Assembly: GCA_963920705.1 (NCBI GenBank)
Contig: OY987228.1
Location: 12,755,187-12,819,186, forward strand
DNA from: Odiellus spinosus
Lineage: Eukaryota; Arthropoda; Arachnida; Opiliones; Phalangiidae
DNA: 64,000 nt
Reading direction: 5' to 3'
Positions 1 through 11,184 of the stretch are shown here, in pieces. Each line of letters begins with the position of its first letter. Positions within the stretch are counted from its first letter, which is position 1. Under the pieces are notes generated by a model. That model was not told the origin of the DNA and did not search any database. It saw nothing but the letters and a program-made list of their open reading frames with translations. The position numbers and the translations under genes are program-made.

Positions 1-552
1 CGCGGTCCCATTGGAGCGCGAAAAGAGTAAAAGAAGGCCGCGAGTGCGTGGCATAGAAAAAAAAAAGGTGATTAATTAAGATTTATGGTCGTAGTGCGCG
101 TTCGAGTCTAAATATAGATCGCCAAGATATGGGAGCCGCTAGTCGCGAACGCCGCGTGACTATCCTATCGGATATTCGTTAAAGTCAGTTGATGAGCTAG
201 TGAACGGTTGAAGGGACCAACCGGGATGAAGATAAGTTAGCGATGAGTTATGGCTCAGCATCGTCAGGCGAGTATAGACCGCTCGAGCTAAATGAGAATC
301 GCGCCTATACACAGTCCGTCTCTGGCTGATGACGCTAACGAGCTTCATCTATTAGTGATTGATTTTTTATTTTGACAACAGCAATGTTTTTGCTTCAGAT
401 TGGAAATAACGAAACGACAAATATTTCTTTAAGTTATTTTCTATATAGTGACAATAAACAGTGAATTTAATCAGTTACAATGATGTATAAATATGAAAAG
501 GCTTTTTTCTGGAAAAGTTTTGGGCTCAATGATATCAGTGAAAATTGCCAGG
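1..552. other. non-coding, nothing recognised
   Basis: AT-rich sequence without a convincing reading frame, RNA gene or repeat. Only short chance frames are seen. Confidence 0.5.
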
Positions 553-765
553 AAAACAAACGAGGTTCAAACTTTATAAGGGGATCTTAGTTGTGGTTCA
601 AACGTTATCATGATAACTTAATTCGGGTTCAATTTACGAGGAAAACTTAATTGGGGCGCTAAATTTATCAGAAAAACTTAATTGGAGCTCTAATTTCACC
701 CGGAAAACTTAATTGGGGTTTAAAATTTACCAAGTCAACATAATGGGGGTTCGAAATTTACTATG
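553..765 (+). repeat. degenerate tandem repeat, ~31 bp unit
   Basis: About six imperfect units share a core like AAACTTAATTGGGGTTCAAA followed by a short AT-rich spacer ending in GGAAA or similar. Spacing is about 30-32 bp. Units have clearly drifted, so this is an old minisatellite. No coding sense is visible. Confidence 0.7.
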
Positions 766-1935
766 TTAAGCTTCTGAACATTCTTAATCCAGATATTCAC
801 GAAAAAAAGAGTGTCAAATATATAATCTACCTTTTCAAAATTAAAATTCATATAAAATATACCACTCACAAAGCCACTTCCTTTATCAAATCTAGCTCAA
901 AACCCAAAAGGATGTTCCTAACGAAATTCATCGCGGGACGTAGTACAACGTTTCATAATAGAAAACATATCCAATAGTCTCTTGATAATAATAAAATACC
1001 GTATATTTAAAGACATTTTTCACAAAACCGAAATTTTATCTTTAGGATACGATAAATCTCGTTTTCGTAAAAAATTACGCGCCCCCTAACAATAGACAGT
1101 ATAAGGGTGTCCTTTGAATGACAGGTCCTGCCCCTTGTACCATAAATATTTACAGATAGGCCTCGGTCTTCCTTCGAAAATAGTAGCATCGAATTTCCAT
1201 GACAAAAGCCAACGGGGATATACGTCATATTTTTATCTATTTTTTTTAAAAAAAGAAAAACTCCCATACCCCTAGGAAAAAAACCTATAAAGTCTATCTT
1301 TTTTCGTTACTGGTGGTCTAGACCATCACAATGTCCCGAGTCAGATACCCTATCGACGTTAAGTCGTTGTTAGAAGAAAACCTATAGGGTATACCCTTCT
1401 TCCATTATTATAATTGATAAAAAGAAAGTTCTACATATCTTCCCCTAACCAATAGATCTTGTTAAAGGTTTCGTATTCCAGTATATACACTGGTAGCGTT
1501 ATAATGCCGTATACCTACAAGCTACCACGTTCTTATAAGAGTAATTTATAAAAAAAAATATGGATAATATTTGCAATTTTCATTCAATAACTTTTAACAA
1601 GGATTTTACAAGCGTTTCGCATGCGTGCCATATTCTTAGAGTCATATTTCATATTACATACGCGATTCTTTATGTATACAACAGGTTTCTAATCTATGTC
1701 CCCGTCGGTGGAAGTCAAGACGGAGCATGAGAATATCAGCTTTAGCGGAGCAAATACTATAACCGAGGGGAATCTGTTTCTCATACGTCGGCGACCTTTA
1801 AAGGATGTTTAAGAAACGAGATAAGATTTTTTTTTCAACATGAGGGGACCACGAGGCTTTCATTTCCCAGTAATGTAACTTAAATATTGAGGTTAGAAAC
1901 AATTTTTCATGTTTTTGTCATATTTTTTCTTACAG
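766..1935. other. non-coding, nothing recognised
   Basis: AT-rich with short chance frames only. A pyrimidine tract with a strong 3' splice-site look (ending TTACAG) closes the stretch at 1935. Confidence 0.4.
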
Positions 1936-1985
1936 ACACGGGACTTCTTCAAGCAAAATTTTCAACCGACCGTCTTGGGCTTCGC
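1936..1985 (+). other. possible small coding exon (host gene?)
   Basis: A 50-nt stretch is preceded by a polypyrimidine tract and TTACAG and followed by a GTATGT donor-like hexamer. All three frames are open, so the frame cannot be fixed from the exon itself. In one frame it ends two bases into a codon, which fits the open frame of the next candidate exon at 2312-2362. No family is recognised. The support is splice-site shape plus phase compatibility only; it could easily be chance. Confidence 0.2.
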
Positions 1986-2311
1986 GTATGTTTATTTTTA
2001 ATTTTAAGTTCAATTTAAAATTTTTCAGGACCCACCATCTAATTTTGAGCAATATCTGCACGTGCCTAAACTAATTACGTACTAATAACTTCAAAACTAA
2101 GGCAAGATTAATTACAGTACAGATGTAATTAAAACTAATTCAATCTTGCACTTTCAAAGCCAAAATAATGTAATATCACTTAATTGAATTATATAAGAAT
2201 TACAATATAAATTTTTAATTATAAACTATATTTAAAGGCTTGGAACTAATGTAAACAATCGCATTAAAATCATTCAAAAATCAGTGTTGATTAAAATAGA
2301 TTTTATCCTAG

Positions 2312-2362
2312 CCTTCAACATGAACTAAATACTGGTGCTGCCATCTCGGCGGAACACGGGAG
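2312..2362 (+). other. possible small coding exon (host gene?)
   Basis: A 51-nt stretch preceded by TTTTATCCTAG and followed by a strong GTAAGT donor. It is open only in the frame that needs one base to finish an incoming codon, which matches the phase of the 1936-1985 candidate. The following acceptor-like site near 2913 leads straight into a stop, so either the gene ends there or the model is wrong. The segment also contains a CTCF-like GCCATCTCGGCGG core, an alternative reason for its higher GC content. Confidence 0.18.
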
Positions 2363-2977
2363 GTAAGTTTAAAAATAAATCAGTGTTATAGAAATGAGGG
2401 ATTTTTCGGATAAGATATTTCCCCGCCTCGAGTATACTGGGTATAAAAAAAAAATTGGGGTGGAAAGTATTGGAGGCATAAGCGAGAATAAGTATCTTTT
2501 GAAGCCTTTGCCGTAACAGCTTGCGTTTAATTATTATTTGCGAGGTGGTATGAGGGGTGGTGAAAATGTGGGTGCGAGGGAAATTGGAAAGGAGAAAAGA
2601 GAATCCCTTAATAAGCCAGGGTTGCGCCAGGGAACGATATTACTAAAACGTGCCAACCATTAATTAAGATATAGACGCCACCCGCGGCTTAGATCAAAAT
2701 TAATTTTTCATGTAGACACACTCGCGAAATATTTACAATTAAAATTGACAAGATAAGGGCGCTAATATCCGAAATTTATTCTATTGCTACGTGATATTAT
2801 TACTTAAATGCGAATTAAAATTTAATTTACATTGCAGATGATAATACTAATGACCAACGATATTTTTAAATTCTTGGTAACACTAATCGTTTATATGTTA
2901 ATTTTTTTTTCAGGTGAAGAGCCTCATGTCTGTAAGAGAATATTACGTTAAACTTGAAATACAATTAAGTTGTAGAA

Positions 2978-2995
2978 TGGTGCCGAAACCCGGGA
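2978..2995 (+). other. tRNA-Phe primer-binding-site match (LTR element relic)
   Basis: TGGTGCCGAAACCCGGGA is the exact 18-nt complement of the 3' end (with CCA) of a eukaryotic tRNA-Phe whose acceptor strand reads GCCGAAA. Such matches mark the primer-binding site of LTR retrotransposons. A second copy with the same two flanking bases on each side lies at 49870-49887. No flanking LTR pair or gag/pol is seen here, so the parent element is decayed or truncated. Confidence 0.5.
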
Positions 2996-2999
2996 AAAT

Positions 3000-4839
3000 T
3001 GTTTACCTTCGTTATATTTTAATTAATCATATTTTGACGTTAAATGTGGATAAAATTCATTCAAAATTGAATATCTTATCCAATAAAGTCGTTACTATTT
3101 ATTGCTTAACCCTTTTTTTCACGTACAAATGAAGTGTTACCACGAAAATGTGTTTATTAGGAACTCGCGCCGCCAATAGCAGCGCCACAATTACGTTGTT
3201 TTCTCGAGAGACAAACAAACGTATAAATTGCCTACGTGTTATATAAGACGTTTCTTCTTTCTTTCTTTTACTAAAAGGGGAAAAAACGTACATAAAAGCA
3301 TGGGCCCGGCTGAGAATGCGATGGTATTCGAAATTACGTCGTGATAAGAATACCGAATTGAGTACAATAGGGAGAAAAGGAGTTGGTGAGTGGGAAACCC
3401 ATCCGTACAAAAGCGAGCGAGCAAAGGGTGAGCCTATAGAAAACCGAAAGGATAAGCTTTGGTGTATATAAACGCGTACACAAATATATATCTTTGAAGA
3501 AGCAATGGAAATAAAAGCGATAGCCGCGCTTTCTCTCGTGCAGTCGCATTCCTACCCTTCCACGAACTATTTAATTTGCGGTCTCTAAAAACCGTTCTGA
3601 AATTCCGAGGCAAACCATGATCAATAACGCTAGCCTAGCTCGCTCCGAGAGTAGGGCCTTTTTTTTTTACATCGGAGCTAAGAAAATTCTCTAACAGAAC
3701 TCGGGTTTCCAAGTAACGGTCCTCGGTAACGTTAAAACTCAGCGACAGGATCGAACGTTGAGGATCTCTTAGTTAAAGAGCATCTTTTTTGATCCATCTT
3801 CTCCTCTTTCTTCGCGGGATTCTCCAATTTTCTTTCGCTTGATGCCCGTTCTTTATACTGCGGGCTATCTCTATATATATGTAGGAGAGAATGCCCGCTC
3901 GCTGAACTCTATCTTATATACACGCTTCTACAGCAACAATATATATGATTAGAAACAAACTTCTGTAGAGGTTCTCAGAGACCCCTTTCAAAAAAAAAAA
4001 AAAAAAAAAAAAAGGAGATGCGTTCTTCTCGCTATGCATACAAAAGATTCGTTTTTTATTTATTTCTTAGAGGGGCCCCGCGCGTTTTTTCTTGGCCCAC
4101 CCGAGATGAACTGGATGTGGATGGCGAGTCTTTTTAGATTAATGTTCACACCGTATAGTTATAGAGATAGCGCCTAAGAAAAAACCAGGGGGGAGGGAGA
4201 GAAAGAATTTTACCATGGTTCAGCGAATTGGGAGATAATTCATACCAAGAACTTTATATATCAGACGTGTTAACCAACCTTGGGTCTATCAAATACCTTA
4301 ACTTAGAACATTAAAAACATAATAAACCCCAATGAATGCTGGAATCCCAGTAATATTAAATGAACAGAACCCTAATAATATAATTTTAAGATTGGAACTA
4401 AATATACTCATGGTAAAAATAAATTGTTCTGCATAGCATAAATTACTGAATAATCTTACTCGTGGATAAATCACTCAATAATAAATTCATTTGCTATGGC
4501 ATTACCACATATTTTACTAATAAACCGTTACTAGAAAATGACTCCGAGCCGCTCCAAGCTGATTGTTTACTCTTATGTCTGAGAGCAATCGATGACCGAT
4601 AGAGTTAGGCCTAATGTTATCAAGTTAACCATCGATTAAATATACCTTTTGCGGTATAGTTGAGGGGAGTGAACCCTCAGATTTCTTCCTTAGTTTTTGC
4701 CCAGGCATCACGCGAACCACGAAAAGAAAATCTAATTTAGCAAAAAGCAACATTGCTCGGGAACTAGAAAGAATGAAGAATAGATAGCGCGGGGGACCTA
4801 AAACCCGAGGAAGAGTACACCAGAGTAAACTAGAGTATA
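3000..4839. other. non-coding; poly(A) tract at 3990-4013
   Basis: No gene recognised. Contains a run of 24 A at 3990-4013 and short purine/pyrimidine-rich segments. Confidence 0.5.
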
Positions 4840-5110
4840 CGGAATGCACTATGAAGCGGGGATGTGGAGGGTGGGTGTGGAGTGTGTTTCGCGCTTTATA
4901 GGCGGCCTTTCTATCCAATTCGGAAGATTTTCATCTCCCACGCTTGGGGCAGAGACGATCTCGTTTTCTCGGAGAAGGAGACCAGTGAGTCCCTCGGCGC
5001 GGCGCGAGCCCAGATCGACCCTCTACTATCCTTCACTCTGGCCGGGGCTGCTTGAGCTAAGATTAACAGAGCTTTCGGGGAACTGAGCGAAGATTAGTGT
5101 CCGAGGTCGT
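4840..5110. other. isolated GC-rich, CpG-containing block
   Basis: This 270-bp block stands out from AT-rich surroundings by higher GC and several CG dinucleotides (for example GGCGCGGCGCGAGCCC). Two overlapping frames run through it but neither resembles a known protein. It could be a first exon/promoter island or the remains of a GC-rich transposon end. Confidence 0.3.
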
Positions 5111-8100
5111 ATATCAAGCCATGACAGGTGTCGGAATCAATCACCCGAACCAGCGAGGTTACCAAAACTCCGATGTAATCTTCTAATTACAAATGTACTC
5201 CCTTGTTTGTCTACCGATTTTTCATTGGACCAAAAATATCCCCAACTTCGCCGCCATACATACGTCAACCATAATTCCGATATCACCAGTAATCTCATCT
5301 CTAAATACGTATAGAAAAGTTCCAATTGAATGATAGCGGGTGTAGTTTCAAGATAAGTTGTTAATGGAAAGATTAGAGTAGTAAGATACGTAGGGTTTCG
5401 CTGAATACCATTGCAAGAATGCGTCAAAATACGAAGAATTTAAGATATGTTGTGGTTTAAACTATAATTTTAAGAGTTAATAAAAACAATTGCATCATTT
5501 TACAAATGGAGATGATGATTTTGTAACCAAATTTACACGATTTTCAAAAAACGAGTCATTAATATATTAATTTAATTAACCATATGGCTACTAAAGGTTT
5601 TGTCAATTAACAAGTTCTTATAGGAATAGAAAAGTTCTTCCCTAAATCTCATCTCGAGAGCAAATGTTCTTGGAATTTTAAGTGCAATAAATATTGGGCC
5701 AATTCCGTGAATAATCGAAAATGTTTGACCAATGATAGGACATCATTACGAATTGTTCTAAAACCTTCTTTTCTAATTCTTATTAATCGATAGGTGTTGA
5801 AATTTATGCACTTTGTACGCCATGAAAATACAGATAGGATTGGTTAATTAGAGTCCCACACTACAACCGTAAACACAATTTAAGCAAACATAGTTCAAAC
5901 GCCCGCCACTATTTCGGAATGGCGTTTTAACCGACTAGAATACGGTTGCCAATGGTTACCCTCGCTTACATATCAATACCCATTGAAGAGATAGATCTAA
6001 AGGACATCTGCTTTCCATGCTTAGAACTATCATTATCTTTGTATAGTTAATTGATATCGGCGAATTACATTGTTCAATCAGAATCTAAATCTCGACTATA
6101 AAACGTTCGAATAGGCTTTGAAAATTTGTCATTCCTATCAAAGACCTTTTCGACAAAAGACCTCGCAAAGACACCCTGCTAGTCTTACGTATCAGTACAG
6201 CCCTCCCATTTCAAAAGAGTAGACCCCCACCAATCTCCCCAACCCCAAATAGTAAAGTAGCCTAAGGCGAAATAGCGCCATCTGTATCGTTAACGTCGAA
6301 ATATCACAGTAAAATCAGTAATTAAATACGTTTAATTATTTTAACTGTTGTAGTTATTGGTAACTTCATTCTTACATTGAATTAAAACAATAATAAACCC
6401 TAATCAAAGTATAATACATATCCCGTATGTTATTTTATCGCATACGTGGCTAATTTAAAAAGAGGTACCTCAAATTAACTTCAACCTAAATTTCAGTTTT
6501 GTAAATGTAGGAACACGTGCAAAAATATTTAATAATACAGTTATGTTTTTTTATCGGTTTTGAAGGTTTATTACCAAGCATTTTAACCCTGGCGTGTTGG
6601 ATACGATTGACGCTGAGAGAGAGGGGATGGGAGGTAAACGTTAATCGACCTCTATCGTATAACATTAGAACTAACACAGGCAGCGCCATCTAGGTAAAAC
6701 TAGGACAGATCGATAAAAAGGAGTGGTTGTTTTCGCCACCGCGCACAGAAGCTAGAGGGAGAAGCGATTGGAAAACGAGAGGGGCTACCACGCCTCCTGG
6801 GTGTGATTCGAATGGAAGGCCTAACCCTAAGGCGGATTTTACTCAAATACGTGGCCAGAAAAGCGAAGGTCTACATTTGACAATAAGACGTCTTACAACA
6901 CGCTACTACCGGGGAAAAGAGGCGCCGAATAACCTGCACAGGAAGAACTAAAAACTTCCTTTCCAAAAAGGGGCCTCAAACAAAATTATCAAATGTCGCA
7001 GTTGAAACGAACAATTTTAAGAAAACTGTATAAGCTTATACAGGCACTCAAAAACCTACAAAAACAATATGCTAATACTTGTTTTAATGTAAACTAAACA
7101 AAATATTTAAATGTAGAACTGATGTTTAGCAAATTTTACTCATTAGGCAAATGGGGACAAATTAGTTCTTGTAGAGTTTAAACATGGTATTTTCTCAACG
7201 AGATGTTGTCAAATTATAACAATTTAACCATAAATAATAAAGGTTAAGGAGCAAACAGTAAACTTCTAAATGAAAATATAATTTCGCATCAATTTAAGTT
7301 ACTAAAAGTATAAAAAACCAAATTTTGTTTACCTAAGGTTTAACAGAATATTTGGTTAGGCGCTATAACCACCGATATAAATAAGCTAGTGAATTTGAAA
7401 TTTACTGAATTGTTTCATCTATGCCTATACTTAGTTTCAACATTTTGAAAGTTGCCCAAGCGAATTTAAATACATTTAAGTTTAAATAGACTAATAAAGC
7501 ACCCTGGATATGTTTATAATGTTTAAATATATTCCCATGTTTACGTCGCCAAGGCAAAATTTACAATAAAACTATACTTTAATTACAAACAGCGAAGTTA
7601 ACTCCATGCAGTAAGTTTTCGCTAAAATATTTAAAATTCAGACCCCCACTTTGGTATTCCAAGTTTTCTAATTAGTTTCTCTGGTCCTGATCCAACTAAT
7701 TAAAAATAGGTGTATATAGTGAAACATACTATACTCAAGTTTCATAATAACACCGTACTTAGTAACTAAAACTCTAATAACAGAGCATGCGGCGGGACAA
7801 TTTCTTGGGATAGGCGGAACGCAGGTGCGAAGAAAATTTCTTTTTATCTTTTAAAGAAAAACATATTGTTATGCTTTTCCAAATAAAGGTCTAATATAAT
7901 TGCATTTCAATAATAAGAGACACTGTTATTATCTAGGTATGAGAAATTTGCTAAATTTAGTCGTACAAAAGTTGAGGTTCAGGAGAAGTTTGCAAAAGTA
8001 TATTTCGAAGCTTAATAAGTTAACATTACACATTCTAGTCATTCTTAGCTTTCGAGATATTGCAAACGTCTCTTGAATTTAAGTATTCTTCAAAATGAGA

Positions 8101-8893
8101 GTTTAAGTATAGGTAACCATAGCGAGGTAAAGTTTTTTTGTATTGATTAATTGAATAAAAATGCTAAGTAAGAATAAGTCGGCTTACATAAAAGAAAAAA
8201 GCTAAATTTACATTATTCATTTCGTAACGTCTGACGGGCGGGTTCCGCAAATATGAGTAAGCGAAAAAATATTGTATTCGAAATAGCAAATGAAACAATT
8301 GATATCTTAATATAATTTATAAAATAAAACTAAAAACAATGGAGTATTCAACGTCGTGGATATCAAACGGGTTTAACACGCCGTAAATAACTTCATTAGT
8401 AGGATTTAATAAGGGCTATAATTTACTGGTTTTTAATAAAGTTAATTAACGCTAATTAAAACGGCGTGAAAATTATATTGTATATTTTCGATAGTAACAA
8501 ACGGAATTTCGTCTAAGGATTTAGAGCCAATTTACGATAATGCAAAGTAAAGGTCTAAATGCCTTTACAAATATTGGTTCTACAAATACTGACTTATCGA
8601 TGGAGGAAAATTAAACTCGAAGTCTCTATATAGGGCGTTTAATTAAGGTTTCTCACAGCTTAATTAAGCCGGATATAGTAATTATGCAAATATTAGACTT
8701 GTTTTTACTATTTTTTTTTTTTTTTTTTAATTTTAGATTGCAAAAATGAAATTTATTTTAAATTACTGTATGGTACTAATTAAGTTGCCTTGAAACTCAA
8801 AGTTCGGAAAGTTTGGGTCAAGATCAATTGATTATACAATTTTTGCTCAAAAATGCAAAACTATAAAAGATAGTTGGTCAAATATTAATAAGT
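5111..8893. other. non-coding, no gene recognised
   Basis: AT-rich sequence. Contains two CTCF-like GCGCCATCT sites near 6275-6286 and 6682-6694 and a T tract near 8711-8728. Reading frames here are short and lack recognisable domains. Confidence 0.5.
6682..6695 (-). promoter_or_regulatory. CTCF-like GCGCCATCTAG site
   Basis: AGCGCCATCTAGG matches the core of the animal CTCF/insulator consensus in reverse orientation. A sister site GCGCCATCTGT lies near 6275-6286. This is motif similarity only. Confidence 0.3.
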
Positions 8894-9235
8894 ATATAAA
8901 TTGGGTTAAAAATTAGAAAAATTTATGAATTGGGTTAAAAAATAGAAAAAAATTTAAATTAGTTTAAAAATTAGAAAGAAATTTAAATTAGTTTATAAAT
9001 TAGAAAAAAAATTAAATTAGTTTAAAAATTAGAAAAAAATTTAAATTAGTTTAAAAATTAAAAAAAAATTAAATTAGTTTAAAAATTAGAAAAAAATTTA
9101 AATTAGTTTAAAAATTAGAAAAAAATTTAAATTAGTTTAAAAATTAGAAAAAAATTTAAATTAGTTTAAAAATTAGAAAAAAATTAAATTAGTTTAAAAA
9201 TTAGAAAAAAAAATAAATTAGTTTAAAAATTATTA
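8894..9235 (+). repeat. tandem repeat, ~28 bp AT-only unit
   Basis: About a dozen units built on AAATTAGTTTAAAAATTAG followed by an A run. Internal units are nearly identical apart from A-run length, so the array is recently expanded. Early units carry a TTGGGTT variant. Confidence 0.9.
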
Positions 9236-9292
9236 AATTAATTAAGTCTGACATTATTAACTCAAAGAATTGGTATTGAAAATATTATTGAC

Positions 9293-9293
9293 A

Positions 9294-9319
<26 letters not shown>
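9293..9319 (+). repeat. poly(A) tract (27)
   Basis: Uninterrupted A run followed by a short TAATAT microsatellite. No tRNA-derived head is visible upstream, so a SINE cannot be supported. Confidence 0.8.
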
Positions 9320-9325
<6 letters not shown>

Positions 9326-9671
9326 TTAATATTAATATTTATGCTTCAGTAAAACTTTGCGTGTCCAGGAGGGAGGTAATGATGTCCCTACTTATATTAA
9401 TTTATATCCAAAATCCCGAAGTTTCAGTTCAAGGCTACCATTAAATATCGCAAATTAAATTATAGTCCGAATAAAAAAAAAGTAAACTGCTATTTCATGG
9501 CTTGTTGAATTCTATCATCAAGATGTCGACATTTTTGGTCTTTAACCAGCTGATAAGTATATATACCATCATATCAAGCATATCTCCGATTTGTAAGTGC
9601 TTCCCTCAATCATAACTTGGAATCTGTTTCCGTTTAATATTTAATACAAATTAATTCTTTGGTATATTTAA

Positions 9672-10027
9672 AGGGAGAATGCAACCTAACAAGTTATTTT
9701 TTAAATAGGCCTAATCCACCAGAAAAATAAATGAATGAATAGGCTTAGCTGGATTCATGTTGATACTGAACTTCTTCGTATTGAACGGTCATAGCAACCA
9801 ATGAAAATATTAAGGAGATATCGCCTTAATAACGGGTCTTTGCTCATTGGTCGCTGACACATCAATGCAAAGAAATTCTGGATCTACAGGAGCCCAGCTA
9901 AGCCTATTTTTAAGTTTTAAATTGATTTCTAGTTTAATATTGGTCTGTTAATTTTATTGGTGGATTAGGCCTATTTAAACAATAAGGAATCGATAAAAAT
10001 CGCTTGCTGTTAGGTTGCATTCTCCCT
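9672..10027. mobile_element. TTAA-flanked MITE, copy 1 (piggyBac-like?)
   Basis: A 356-bp non-coding element bounded by inverted repeats beginning AGGGAGAATGCAACCTAAC. The flanks are TTAA on the left and TCAA (one-base change) on the right. Subterminal segments also pair, sharing AGGCCTAATCCACC. A second copy with clean TTAA on both sides lies at 61683-62147 and shares an internal block TTTGCTCATTGGTCGCTGAC. A TTAA duplication points to a piggyBac-type transposase acting in trans, though the ends lack the usual CCC start. Confidence 0.8.
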
Positions 10028-11110
10028 TCAATCGGTAGATTCTACAAATGTTCTTTTAAGTTATTACCCTGTACACTTAACACCTATATAAATATTATAG
10101 GAATATTTATTATCATTTAAACGGTATTACGGTAGTAAAAAGATTAGCGACAGCGCATGGGCCAACCCCTGCATGGTTTTATAAGCGCTCATAAAAGGCG
10201 CGCTACGGTCATTTGTCTGAGTAATAGTTGCAGGGGTTTCTGTGGTCGCGCAGAATAGCCATTGCAGTGGTCGCCGTGGACGCGTGGGGCTACATATATA
10301 TTCCTTACTATGACATTTATCACTATGAATGCGTATGTATATGTCTTCATACAAAAATAACCTTTTGTCCCTTTTTCCTTATAGACTTCTGAGGGTAAAC
10401 AGGATTTTTTCTTTTTAAATTGACTTTATATATTTGCAGTTTACACCCATAAATATATGGAAGTTTATACAAAGTATAAAATAGATAATGGTTTACATTT
10501 TCACTAATGGAGTTCGGGAAATCGAACGCAAGCGCGTACGTGTAGGTTTATGTGAAATATTTTTTCGTAGTTGAATAGCCTCAAATTTCTTCCGTTTTCT
10601 CAGCCTGGCATTAAAATTACCTGACAAATTATATTGATCTGTATTTTATCATAAATTATAAACAATAGAACGATTCTTGTCAATCTGGTGGGCATTTCCA
10701 CAAGGGTTTTTAACCATGACCCTGTAAAAATGCTTCATTTCCCGTACATCGGTGTTCAAGGAAAATACAGCTTACAGGGGCTATAACTTTAGATATACTA
10801 ATTTAAACTTAATTAATATCTAAGCAAAAAACTTTATTTAGTTTAATTCCCACATTATTGTTAAATGCTTTCTATTAATTTATCAAATTCGTATTTTACC
10901 ATGAAGTGAATTTATTACCATGGTAACCATATGGTGACAAACAGTTAAACTAGGTCTGGTTATAAGCATAAAGCGCGTATAAGCGTTTTTAGGAACCTTG
11001 GGTAATAAGATAGTCATATCATATCCCTAGTAGAATTAAAAATTAAATTATTTATATAATTATTTATCAGGATTAAATATGATCCTATTACACTTCTATT
11101 CAGGTGTTCA
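10028..11110. other. non-coding, no gene recognised
   Basis: AT-rich apart from a slightly GC-richer segment around 10150-10290 with no recognisable coding sense. Confidence 0.5.
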
Positions 11111-11184
11111 GGTGTTCAAGGGTCATTGGCACAGACTATTTTCTTGGGTATATGGTTTCACATTATGTATTAATACGCCTCAAC
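11111..11184 (+). repeat. dispersed 75-bp motif, copy A
   Basis: Contains GTGTTCAAGGGTCATT, then AGACTATTTT, then CATTATGTATTAATACGCCTC. The same order of blocks recurs at six other places in the window. No terminal inverted repeat or coding content is seen. Confidence 0.55.

Noticed and set aside
2913-2932. 18-nt micro-exon between TTTTCAG and GTAAGA
   Set aside because: Joining it to the preceding candidate exon gives an immediate stop, and splice-like words are common in T-rich DNA.
8894-9235. CRISPR-like regular array
   Set aside because: Units are contiguous AT-only tandem repeats without unique spacers, in a eukaryotic context.
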